From Lycorma delicatula (lineage: Eukaryota; Arthropoda; Insecta; Hemiptera; Fulgoridae), in the NCBI RefSeq assembly GCF_047948215.1, contig NC_134455.1:155602575-155666574 (forward strand): a stretch of DNA of 64,000 nucleotides, in the 5' to 3' direction. Shown here piece by piece: positions 36,710-46,772 of this stretch. Every line of letters begins with the position of its first letter. Position 1 is the stretch's first letter. A program made the translations under genes and the position numbers. The notes below the pieces were generated by a model that ran no database searches, was not told the origin of the DNA, and saw only the letters and a program-made list of their open reading frames with translations.

Positions 36710-38955
36710 CTAGCGGACCCGACAGACTTTATCCTGACGCGGCATTATTCTGTAATAAATGCACACACATAAATATAAGTAACTTAATTAAGTTAAAATT
36801 AGCAGGAATGTGTTCTAAATTTCATTAAAATGACTATTAGTATGATATTATCAGTTTGCGATTGTTGTATTATTGTAATGGGTAATTGATTAATTATGTG
36901 TAGGATGGTTGATATTTATTTTCACTAAATATTGAGATGTCCGATGAAAATTGAATTAAAAAATCGAAACGTCGTAAAATTAATAATTAGTGTAATTAAT
37001 AAATTTTCATCCACATTACTACTAATTTTCACTTAATCATTCTACAAAAGTACCTCCTACATATTTTCTTTTTATTTAATAATTTAGATGTTTCGTAACC
37101 ATGTAACAGCTTAATTAATCAATTAATAAAAAAATTAAAGCACTGTAAAAAAGCAACGTAGTTAAAATTTTAATCATTTTTCTTATTCTTTATTTTAACA
37201 TCTATTTTACCAAATTTTAGATAATTGTAAATTAAAAATAATTTTAGAAAACTTTTTATAAAATTAATCAGATAAAACATTATAAATTCAATTTTTTAAA
37301 TATACTTTAAACTATATTATAAGTAACTTATATTTTAATTTTATAAATGTTATAATTTATTTTACAAACTTAAATTTTTATTTTCAAAGAGCCGTTCAAT
37401 ACTTCATAAGTTGCACAGAATCAAATGAGAACTGACAATTTAAATTTGTAGATTAAGTTGATTGTTATTGAATGCACAATGCACGTGTATACATAATTAA
37501 AATTCACGAAAAATCATGTAAAATACTCACGTCAATACTGCACCTTACAAATTTGCACAATGTACATTTTTAAATTAAACTTTAAAACGTTATTTCAATA
37601 AATAATAATATAATATAATATTCTCAATAAGCGCGCAATTCTAGCAGACTCGGCAATGCTTCGCTATTGCTATATCTGAGTATACATACAGATTAAATGA
37701 CAACTGAAAGTTTCATAAAACCTTAAAAAACTGAACATTAGCAATTCAACAAAATTTAACCTTTCACTTTATAAAAGTGAGAAGGTAAATAAATCCAAAT
37801 GGCAAAACAACAACACTACTTATCGGATTTGATTCACACCACTCTCTAATCACAGTATTCGGTGGAAAATAATTTTTTAACGAAAAGTGTGGTGGCTGCA
37901 AAATCATTACAATTAATACTGAACATTAAGAATCTTACAAAACATTACGGAACCTTATAAAATTTCACCTTTAACTTTATAAAATTCAGAATGTAAATAA
38001 ATCCAATTGCCAGAACAGCACTACCTATCGGATTTAATTCAAACTATTCTCTAAATACGAATTTTAATGTAAGAACAACCCTAAGCTACGACGCAAGTAA
38101 CTGATAGGCGAAAAAGCAACAAAATAAAAAAAATTCCTAGAATCCGATCGCAGCACCAACTACCGGGTTTGACTGATAAAACAAAAATTAAAAAAAAAAC
38201 TTCTAAAACGAGATCGCAGCTCTGCCTACCAGACCCAAATTGTGAATCTTAACCATCCCAAGAAAAACAACACATAAATAAATTAAAAAAAACATTTTCA
38301 CTTCAATACTGTACCTTAGAAATTTGCACAATGTATATTTTTTAATTACACTTTAAAACGTTATTTCAATAACTAATAATATAATATAATATTTCTCAAT
38401 ACGCGCACAATTCTAAACGCGATCGCAGTGCTGCCTACTTGTTACTTAATCAGTTGTGATTTTGTTTACATTGGCAACGGCCATCCGGGCTCTTTGTGAT
38501 TGGTCGTTGTGTTTGAAAGCGGCCATCTTGCATTGATCTGATTGGTTTTCCTTTGTTACATTTCCATCTCATTTATTAGCCTCTTATTTATTAAAAAACT
38601 GTTTTCTCGTGATTTTTTGTAACACAATAATAACACAAAATTACGAAATATTTTTCTCAATTTGATCACAGCACCAACTGTAGGGACAAACTAAAATTAA
38701 AATAGAATATTATTGAATATTCGATACTACGATGGTAGTGCAGTCTGCCGGATCCAATGTAAAACATTCCAAAATCAACAACTACATATAAATAAAAAAT
38801 TAATTAAAAAAACATTTTCCAGTGGACCAAACTGTGAATCTAAATCATTCTCGAATCCCCATGAACACACACACAAAATTTCATCAAAATCGGTCCAGCC
38901 GTTTAGGAGGAGTTCACTTTCATACAAACGCACACAATAAATATATATATAAAGA
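36710..38955 (-). mobile_element. Candidate non-autonomous Helitron with internal duplications
   Basis: On the minus strand the block begins TC after a host A (38955-38954, host base 38956) and ends CTAG before a host T (36713-36710). Those are the 5'-TC and CTRR-3' termini and the A|T insertion rule of Helitrons. Just inside the 5' end is CTAAACGGCTGGACCGATTT with TGATGAAATTTT, a block I recall from Helitron-like repeats in several insects. The 3' end reads GTCGGGTCCGCTAG. A hairpin, imperfect by one base, lies 30 nt in (36742-36762) rather than the usual 10-15. Inside are two pairs of direct repeats (37532-37643 with 38303-38415; 37731-37851 with 37919-38056) and recurring GATCGCAGC(A/T)C motifs. 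No protein is encoded. The class is uncertain because TC and CTAG are short. Confidence 0.45.
37532..38415. repeat. Direct repeats within the Helitron-like block
   Basis: Unit 1, about 112 bp (TCAATACTGCACC to GCGCGCAATTCTA), recurs about 770 bp downstream (38303-38415). Unit 2, about 120-140 bp (CTGAACATTA to CTCTCTAAT), occurs at 37731-37851 and 37919-38056. The copies differ by scattered substitutions and small indels, so the duplications are not recent. Confidence 0.7.
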
Positions 38956-41900
38956 TATAAAAATTTTAAATTGCTCAGGATAACTTCAATTTTTTTACAT
39001 TTGCCGGTCATGATGATTAAAAACTACTGCCACCACCAAGTTAAGTAAAAAAATGAAAAAGAAAAAATTGACTTGAATAAAGGAAATTAACATCTCTCCT
39101 AGAAACCACCGAAAATAAAACTAAACCGTTCAAAAGACCTTGAATATATTTATTTTTATTGTAAAATTATTTATTCTGTTGACATGAGACTCCTAGTATT
39201 AGAAGGTATAATTAGTAGTTTAACTTATTAATCTAATGTTAGTCTGGTAAATGTAATAGTTTTTTTGAGAAATAGTAATTTTGATTATAACACATAATAA
39301 TGGATGTTAATATTCAGTTAATAAATTAATTCAAAAAAGCTATAATTGAAATTTAAGATAAGTATAACAAACTAAAAGAAGATTGAAACTATAATAAAGG
39401 AAAATTTGACTATTTATAAGTACGAGTATAGAGGATCACAAAAATCAGCTTCAGTGCAACACTGCCGAAAAACTGGTCACAAAATTAATTTAATACAAAC
39501 GAAGATGATAAGAAAACTCCATAAAATTCAGAAATAATAGAGTTGGGGATTACTTGATCAATAATGAAGCAGATACTTCATTATTGAATAATGACAGGAG
39601 AATAAAATCTTACTGCCTTTTAGTTTCAAATGTTTTTAAAAAACTTCTCGAATTTTTGTACCACGAGAAGTTATAACAGCTTTTCCCCATCTTAAGTTTT
39701 ATACACAGGAAATAATATTTGTTAAGGTTAATATTATCTATCTTTCTTGAGTAAACTTTTATTTAATCCAACCCTGAAAATGGACCATCTTCATCGGAGG
39801 TTTTACCGGTTTAAATTATTTAAAAGCTAACATTACGCTTTCGACTGGAATTAATAAATCTTAACTCGTTTCTTCAACAATTCTTTTATTTTTTTACTTT
39901 GTTCTAAAACACTTTAAAATTTTTCTTTTAGTTTGATTTGTAAGGAATGTTTTTTGTTAATTGTTATTTTAATTTTATTTCATTGTTTTATTATACATTT
40001 ACTAATTATTTAATGTTAACTAATGATGAGTAATCAAAATAATTTGACAATCTAAATATAATTTTGCTTTTTTTTTAATTTTTCTTATGTAATTCTTTTT
40101 TGAGCATATTAATTTATTTTAATAAATAATTTTTACAATTTATTTTAATAATTGTTCGTAGATTTTTTTTAAATTAAACGTTAGTAGTTTTATTTTTTTA
40201 ACAGTTGCATTGAAATTATCAAGGAATCAGCCTCTTAAGTTGTAAGAAATTTATACTTTTTTCTACATATTAATTTAATATAATACAAATGTTGCTCTTC
40301 GTACAAAACAAGTATTTAAGAATTTCATTGTAAAATTAGATATGCATGCTTTACAAATCTCTTTTCACTGTTATTTACCTTAAAATTCATACTCAATTTT
40401 CGTTAATAATTTTTCAATATTTTCGAGTTAATTATATTTTCTTGAAATTTATTAACTATAAAAAATGGGCATATTAGTATTAAATGCATCCATAGATTAA
40501 ACAATAAACGTAAAAGAACAATTACAATACTTCAGTCAATGATGAGCCAATTAAACATAACTGTATTCATCTAAATGTTAAAAAAATTCCGCTCACGTAC
40601 CGGTTGTTTGAAGTAACAGCAAATAATAAAAAAATAATAAATAAAATAACAAGAGATCTGCTCTATATATATATATAATCATTAAATATAAAAAATAAGA
40701 GTATTAAATTTCATGAAACGATAGAATTTTTTTAAATTAAGTAGCCTAAGTGCAAAACAAATTGAAAGTTGATTGATTCAACATAGTTTCCTTTTTTTTA
40801 TAACTTAATATTTCTGTTTATTAAAAAAGTTGTTTTTTTGAAGAAGAGGTAACATCATATGAAGTTAAACAAACCCTAAGTATAAAAAGAGAAGAAATTT
40901 TCAACATCTTGAAATTAACTAGCAGTACAAGACGACATAATGAAAAGGAAAACTTTATAATAACTATAAACTTTGTGCGCGCGCGTGTGTGTAATATATT
41001 CCATCAGAATTCCTAAATACTCGTAGTATACTATTAATAACGCTACGAGATTTAATAACAAGGAAAATCCACTCAAATGCAATAACGTACTTTTTGAAGA
41101 CGTTATATAAAGCTAAAAAACAAAACAGTTTTAAAAAAATACACGAGATATTTAAAAAAAAAATATCAAATGGAAAATTTAAGATTTTAAAATAATGTAA
41201 AAGAGCAATTTTATAGGAATAGTGTGTTGTGATTTTTAGCTTCTAAACTTTTTTTATATTTTTAAATTTAAATTCTTAGCAATTTTTAACATATTTTATA
41301 CAATTTAAAAAAAAAATGAAAATTGAAAATTTTATGTAACATTTAATAAAAATGAATAATTTAAATCACCGATTACATTTAGAAAAATAAGAATGTTACA
41401 AAATTAATTTTTAATGTTAATTTTATAATACTCAAAAAAGTAGTTTTATTAAATCAAAAATGTTTTTAATGAAACATTTTTTATTTCCCTAATAAAATTC
41501 ACGTTAAAATAAAAAAATAAATTAAAAAAATTATATTGAAAATTGTATTTTAAAGAAAGAGCCAAACGAAATTACAATTACACTTTTCTGGCATCACAGC
41601 ACTAGAACTATGATTCAAGAAGGAAAATATGTAATCAGTAAAAAAATGGGGTATGGGATTTTTTTGCATCTCTTGACGTTTCATAACCCAAAGGCCTCAA
41701 AAAGCAAAATGAAGTATTAAGTAATGTTCAGTATCGATGTTTGAAGTTTAATACATTTTAACTAGATAAACCAATTTTGATAAAATTTTGTACAGATTCG
41801 TATACATGGAGGCAATCTTTTGGTAAAACTTGGGAGTCAATATCTCCAGGGGATAGGGGGATTTTATTGGGGGTTAATTTCATCAAAACTTTCCAAACAT

Positions 41901-42039
41901 AACCCTCCTATATGTTAAGCTCAGTAATATATGTGCGCGCTTATACGACCATTTTACTCCAAGATTTTCTCCTTCACCAAAAATTTAAAAAGCTATCTTT
42001 TTATTTAGTGAATATTTTTTAAACAAATCTTGATTTATG
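38956..42039. other. AT-rich DNA, no gene seen
   Basis: Three kilobases of very AT-rich sequence without a recognised gene. A short (GC/GT)n run lies at 40974-40991 and a (TA)n run near 40663-40676. Confidence 0.5.
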
Positions 42040-42222
42040 TCTTTCTAGTCGTGGATACCGGCGTTCTTAGGTGGTTATCTTTCAATTAACCACACATCTC
42101 ATGAATTGTCGACCTGAGATTGTACAAGACTACATTTCATTTACATTCATACATGTAATCCTTAATGATCCTGTGAAGAAATACGTTACGGTGGTTCCGA
42201 AGACTAAACAGAAAAAGAGAGA
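42040..42222 (+). mobile_element. SINE-A copy 4, lacking the tRNA head
   Basis: The plus-strand match to SINE-A starts after the tRNA-like head, at GTGGATACCGGCGTTCTTAG. It continues with TTTCAATTAACCACACATCT, GACCTGAGATTGTACAAGAC and ACGGTGGTTCCGAAGACTAA, and ends ACAG before a purine-rich tail (AAAAAGAGAGAGAGG). It is a 5'-truncated member of the family at 7485-7767. Open reading frames across it are incidental. Confidence 0.75.
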
Positions 42223-44871
42223 GAGGTGTAACAGAGAAAGTTACCAAAAACAAATACTTTGGGGACAAAAATGGGGATGGGGGAGGCTATCAAAGTTTAA
42301 TAATATCGATTTATTGAATTTTTTAAAAAAGTTCTATTAATAATATTGCAATAAAATTTCATCATAATTCACCCCCAACCTCAAAAAAGAAATCTTAAGT
42401 AACTTTTTATTGGTTGTACATTTTTTAGACGAATTTCTTTTTAGTTTCTTTCATTTAACATAGTAAACGTAGAAAGTTTTTCTTGGAACGTAAGAAGCAG
42501 AAAAAAAGAAATACAAATATTTGAATTTCTTAAACTTTTTTGGTTTATTTAAACAAATAATGATAATTATACAATAAAACATAATCATAAATTATACCCA
42601 TCCAAAAAAAATCTTGGGTAACTTTTTTCACGTATCATTATTTTTCCAAATCATATATAAGAATAAATAACCAATGCCAGGAAAGAATTAAAAATTTGTT
42701 GTCAACTTTTTTTATATGTAAAGAAAATTACAATTGAGTTGGAAATAAAATTCCAATCAAAATGAAGTGAAATTAAAACCACCCATTCAAAAAATTTGCA
42801 GTGATGCGAGGTGTGCTATATCCAATACTACTGAATAAACATTTTTTAACACGTTAAAATGAAATACATAGCATAATATAAAAAAAAATCTGTCCAACTC
42901 TGTAAGATATAAATTAGATTTGTCATTTCTACGTTGATATAATTTTTAAATTGTTTTGATATGTCATGGTGAATAGGTAGATAACTACTATTGTTAGTAG
43001 TTGCAGCTTTTTTACTTTGCGTTAAATTTTTTCATAATCTGGAATGGTCTATCTTGAAATCGAATGTATATATCGTTTTGTGTTGCGTTTATCAGTTAAT
43101 TAATCTAGATGATTTCGGCGAAGTTGTTTAATAGAAATAGTCCCTTTCGTAACTTTGTTGGTTTTCTAAAGTTAGCCAATATGCTGAGGAAAATCTTTGA
43201 ATTTAGTCTTTAATGGTCAAAACGTTTAAGTCTTAGTGAATAATTTAGAAGCAAATGTACGACAAACAATTATAAAATGGTGGGAAGCAGATCGTATAAA
43301 ACAGTTTTATAATTTTAATGTTTGTTCGTGTTGAATTTTACGCATATGGAGTTTGCTACTTTCAAGATGCACTCCGAAATCTTTAACATAGATATTTGAG
43401 CGCATACTCAAAAAATAAAATGACCATGGGAGGCAGCCAAAAATAAAATGCGCCGTAAATCAGACGTTTTAAGAGAATTTCTGAAAAGATGCTTCTTGTG
43501 GCGGAAAATATTGAAAACGGATGGTCGTAATGTGTTTCTAGCAATTCTGGAAGATATAGCAGCGCTTTTGGGTCTAGACAATAAATTTTTCTGTTTATAT
43601 TTAGGAATTCAATTTTCCAAATATTATTAACTTGATTTCAGCTCTCATTAATTTAAACTATATATTGTATTTTATGTAAACTACTTTGGGCTTTTACTTC
43701 ACCTGTTTTATTAATTTAAAAAAATGTAAAGTACCAATCTAAGAATTTAAAAAAATATTATTCCCGATATAAAAGTGCAGTTTTCTGCCAGAAATACAAA
43801 CAAAATAAACGGTGGGAGAATTACAGAAGACAACCAGTTACTGCATGATTATATATTTAACAATAAGATCTTTAAATATCTATCTTAAACATTTTAGTGA
43901 TTTTCGTTATTTCTAGACATATCTTGTTTTACATAAAAAGATTAATGTGTTTAAATTAAAACAAATGTCTAATACAAATTTACTACCACTTAATTTGTCT
44001 TAACACAAATTTAAAGAATTGAATGATATTAGTTTGTTATTTTTTATTTCCCTTAACTATCCGGAAATAATATTGTACAAACAGTATGTTTCGTAACTAT
44101 CACTGATCATAAACTAGAGTTCTCTGGTAGGTTGGACGTGAAATATTTATTTAATTAAAGATTTTCAATTAATCTTCTTGAATTTACCGTTAAAATACTT
44201 GAAATATGAGGATGATTTTGAGGCTATACTACACAGAGTGACATTTAACTATGAAAATGGCTACATATTTCAAAATTAAGGAAAGAAGAAACAAATGCGG
44301 AAGGACGTAGTTACAAAATTACTGGTACATTATGGTGTTTGAAATTTTTGTCCACTATCTTGGATACGCCAGATTGAATCAATCGTTTTTTTAAACAGGT
44401 ATATGGATAAGTGATACGTGATTTTAATATAAGATTTTACGAGAAAAGCGTTGGACGAAAATCGTTTCTGAATAAATGCCTTTGTTTTTGAGTTAAAAGC
44501 GATCAAAATTACAAAAACGGAAAAATCGCTGTAGTATAAAATAGATAACACGCCCCGTAGTAAGTTTTTATTTCATATTACCTTTATAATTACATTCAAT
44601 AGCAAACTTTAAACAGCTAATGTTGGAATTATGGCCTAATCTTGATAATAGTAGCGTTCAAAATAATAAATACTCATAATAATACATAACAATTAATAAT
44701 CTGCAACCGCTACAAATTAAATGGCAGGTCAACTGATATTTACTAAATGTTTTTGGTCCTAAATTACTTGATACAATCCATAGTTGTTTCTACTCAATTT
44801 TGAGATATGAAACCGTTTCCATACTTTAGTTATCACGCTGTACATCATAACGCTAAACCAATCCAACGTTA
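42223..44871. other. AT-rich DNA, no supported gene
   Basis: No recognised gene. The stretch 44180-44560 contains wording common in old insect repeats (CCACTATCTTGGATACGCCA) but could not be assigned to a family. The open frame at 43448-43630 has no known motif. Confidence 0.45.
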
Positions 44872-44880
44872 AGAAATGAT
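44872..44880. repeat. Left target-site duplication of the Jockey-type element
   Basis: The sequence agaaatgat, repeated exactly at 50106-50114. The bases just outside and inside the two copies differ, which sets the length at 9 bp. Confidence 0.75.
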
Positions 44881-45305
44881 GGATTCCATCCTTGGCTCTT
44901 GTAGTGAAAGGTTGTGTCTTATTGTGCTCTGTGATTGTGAGTTGTAACCAGTCCTGCCAGGTGTTCAACAGTTCTTCTACCTGCGTCGCCAGACAATGTG
45001 AGAGGGGTCTGCTAGGACATCAGCCGGGCGGCCAGCTACCTGGATTACAGGCCAGTCACATTAAGAAAAGGATAATCCTTTTCTTAATTTTACTTTTATT
45101 CTATTCAATATTTCTAATAATGTAAAGTGAACTCTTGTAGTCATTGTGAATACATTAAGTAAATAGCCTATTATTATAGGACTATTGTGCTACTTTTAAA
45201 ATAATTTTATTTTTTAATTGATTTTCTTGTCAGTGATTTTATTTTATAGCAAGTGTAAATTAAGTTTAATTTTAATTTAAAAATTTTTCTTCCTTATTTT
45301 CCTCA
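44881..45305 (+). promoter_or_regulatory. 5' leader with presumed internal promoter
   Basis: This untranslated region starts GGATTCCATCCTTGG directly after the target duplication and runs to the ORF1 start codon. Elements of this group carry an internal RNA polymerase II promoter in the leader. I see no TATA box at the very start, as expected for such promoters. The 3' half is AT-rich, and the first 190 bp are GC-richer, like the coding part. A short open frame (44892-45125) is probably not translated as a protein of note. Confidence 0.5.
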
Positions 45306-46772
45306 ATGGAAGGAAAAATAAGGCCTCCTCCACCCCGTTCTCCCACCACGGAACTGTCCGACGGTGGAGAGGAAAGCGGGTCTGGCGCTAGGAAGCGCCA
45401 GAAACGCCGGGATTCCGCGCCTCCTATGGAGGCGGAGCCCGTAGCGGGCTGCAGCAAGGCTGCAGCAGCCGCCAACTCGCAGGCTGATGATGGGGCCCCA
45501 TCACAGCCTGCTACCGTCAGGCGGGAGAAAATCCCGCCGATAATGCTGGACTGCCCGAAAGAGTGGCCAGCATTGGCGAGGGACATAAAGTCGAGGATTG
45601 GGGGGCGCCTGGTGGCTAAAAGCACCGGGCTCTCGATAAGGCTGCAGCTGGGCAGCGAGGCGGATTACCGGGCGGTGCAGAGTTTTCTGCACTCGAAGGG
45701 AATCGCCTTTCACTCCTTTCAGCTCCCGAAGGACAGGGAGCTGAAGGTGGTTATACGGGGGATCCCCTATGGGGCTGCCCCGGAGGAAGTAAGGGAGGAA
45801 CTGACCTCCCTTGGCTATGAGGTGGTTTCGGTTAAGAAGCTCCTCACAAGGGACGGTCGGGAAACCCCGACCTGCCTAGTGGCCCTTAAGAGGACCCCTT
45901 TGGCCCGGGCCATTTATGACCTTGGCAGTATTTTTTACTGCAAGGTCGCAGTGACTGCATTTGTGTCACGAGGGGGGCCACCCCAGTGCCACAGATGCCA
46001 GAAATTTGGACACTCGTCCAATTACTGCCAGAGGGCCCAGCAATGCGTAAAGTGTGGTGGAAACCACGACACTTCTGCCTGCGTCAAGCCGCGTGAGGAA
46101 CCAGCCTCATGCGTCAACTGTAAGGGGCCACATCCGGCCAATTACAGGGGCTGCCCCTATTATAAGGAGCAGACAAACAAAGTCAAGGGACTTAAAAAGC
46201 CCGCGACTTTGGACGGCCGCAGCTGGGCCCGTGTTGCCGGTGGGGGAAAAACAGTCCCCAAACCGGAGGTGCCGGCACCCGTGGCCAAAGCGGTCGTGAA
46301 AAAAGGGGAGGTACCCTCCCCAACACCCGCCAAGCCAAAACCGGCGGCAACCACCAAGAAGGTGGTGAAACAAAAGGCGGCGACAAAGCCGGCCCCGGCG
46401 AAGAAGGCCAAGCCTTCCTCGACGGGAAAGGCAAAGGCGGCCCCGGCGAAGAAGGCCAAGCCTTCCTCGACGGGAAAGGCAAAGCCTGCTCCGGCTGGGA
46501 AGGCCAAGCAGGCTGTTAAAAACACCGCGGCCCCTGTGGCCCCGCGCCCCACCAAAAGGGCGGCCGCGCCAAAAGGCACCCCCAGCGGCAATCCGAAACC
46601 GGCTACCCCGTTGGAGTCCACTGGCATGGACTTCCTGTCGCAGATGACAGTGAAGGATATCCTGCCAGATATGATGATGGTTTTGCCATGCCTGCTCCAG
46701 GCAAAATCTCTCAAGGACTGTATTCAGTCCTTAATAGAGTGCCTCATGGCTGTACTGTCCAGGTATGGTTAG
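45306..46772 (+). CDS. ORF1, Gag-like nucleic-acid-binding protein (488 aa)
   Basis: ORF1 proteins of Jockey-type elements bind the element RNA and form the particle that ORF2 acts in. The N terminus (1-80) is low-complexity. Residues about 146-226 (LKVVIRGIPYGAAPEEVREE to CKVAVTAF) match the PRE_C2HC region that precedes the zinc knuckles in insect Gag proteins. Three CCHC knuckles follow: C228-x2-C231-x4-H236-x4-C241, C247-x2-C250-x3-H254-x4-C259, and C269-x2-C272-x3-H276-x6-C283. Residues about 315-435 are a Lys/Ala/Pro-rich basic tail with a tandem duplication (46393-46484). The ATG at 45306 is the first in the frame, and upstream stops support it. The stop codon overlaps the ORF2 start by 8 nt. 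The frame is fully open with no sign of decay. Confidence 0.93.
   Translation: MEGKIRPPPPRSPTTELSDGGEESGSGARKRQKRRDSAPPMEAEPVAGCSKAAAAANSQADDGAPSQPATVRREKIPPIMLDCPKEWPALARDIKSRIGGRLVAKSTGLSIRLQLGSEADYRAVQSFLHSKGIAFHSFQLPKDRELKVVIRGIPYGAAPEEVREELTSLGYEVVSVKKLLTRDGRETPTCLVALKRTPLARAIYDLGSIFYCKVAVTAFVSRGGPPQCHRCQKFGHSSNYCQRAQQCVKCGGNHDTSACVKPREEPASCVNCKGPHPANYRGCPYYKEQTNKVKGLKKPATLDGRSWARVAGGGKTVPKPEVPAPVAKAVVKKGEVPSPTPAKPKPAATTKKVVKQKAATKPAPAKKAKPSSTGKAKAAPAKKAKPSSTGKAKPAPAGKAKQAVKNTAAPVAPRPTKRAAAPKGTPSGNPKPATPLESTGMDFLSQMTVKDILPDMMMVLPCLLQAKSLKDCIQSLIECLMAVLSRYG
46393..46484 (+). repeat. 48-bp tandem duplication inside ORF1
   Basis: The unit at 46393-46440 is followed by an identical 44 bp at 46441-46484 before the copies diverge. 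It encodes a 16-residue repeat around AKKAKPSSTGKAK in the basic tail. Perfect identity between units suggests recent slippage or unequal exchange. The length is a multiple of three, so the frame is kept. Confidence 0.9.

Noticed and set aside
42071..42340. Plus-strand frame of 89 codons
   Set aside because: It covers SINE-A copy 4 and its purine-rich tail.
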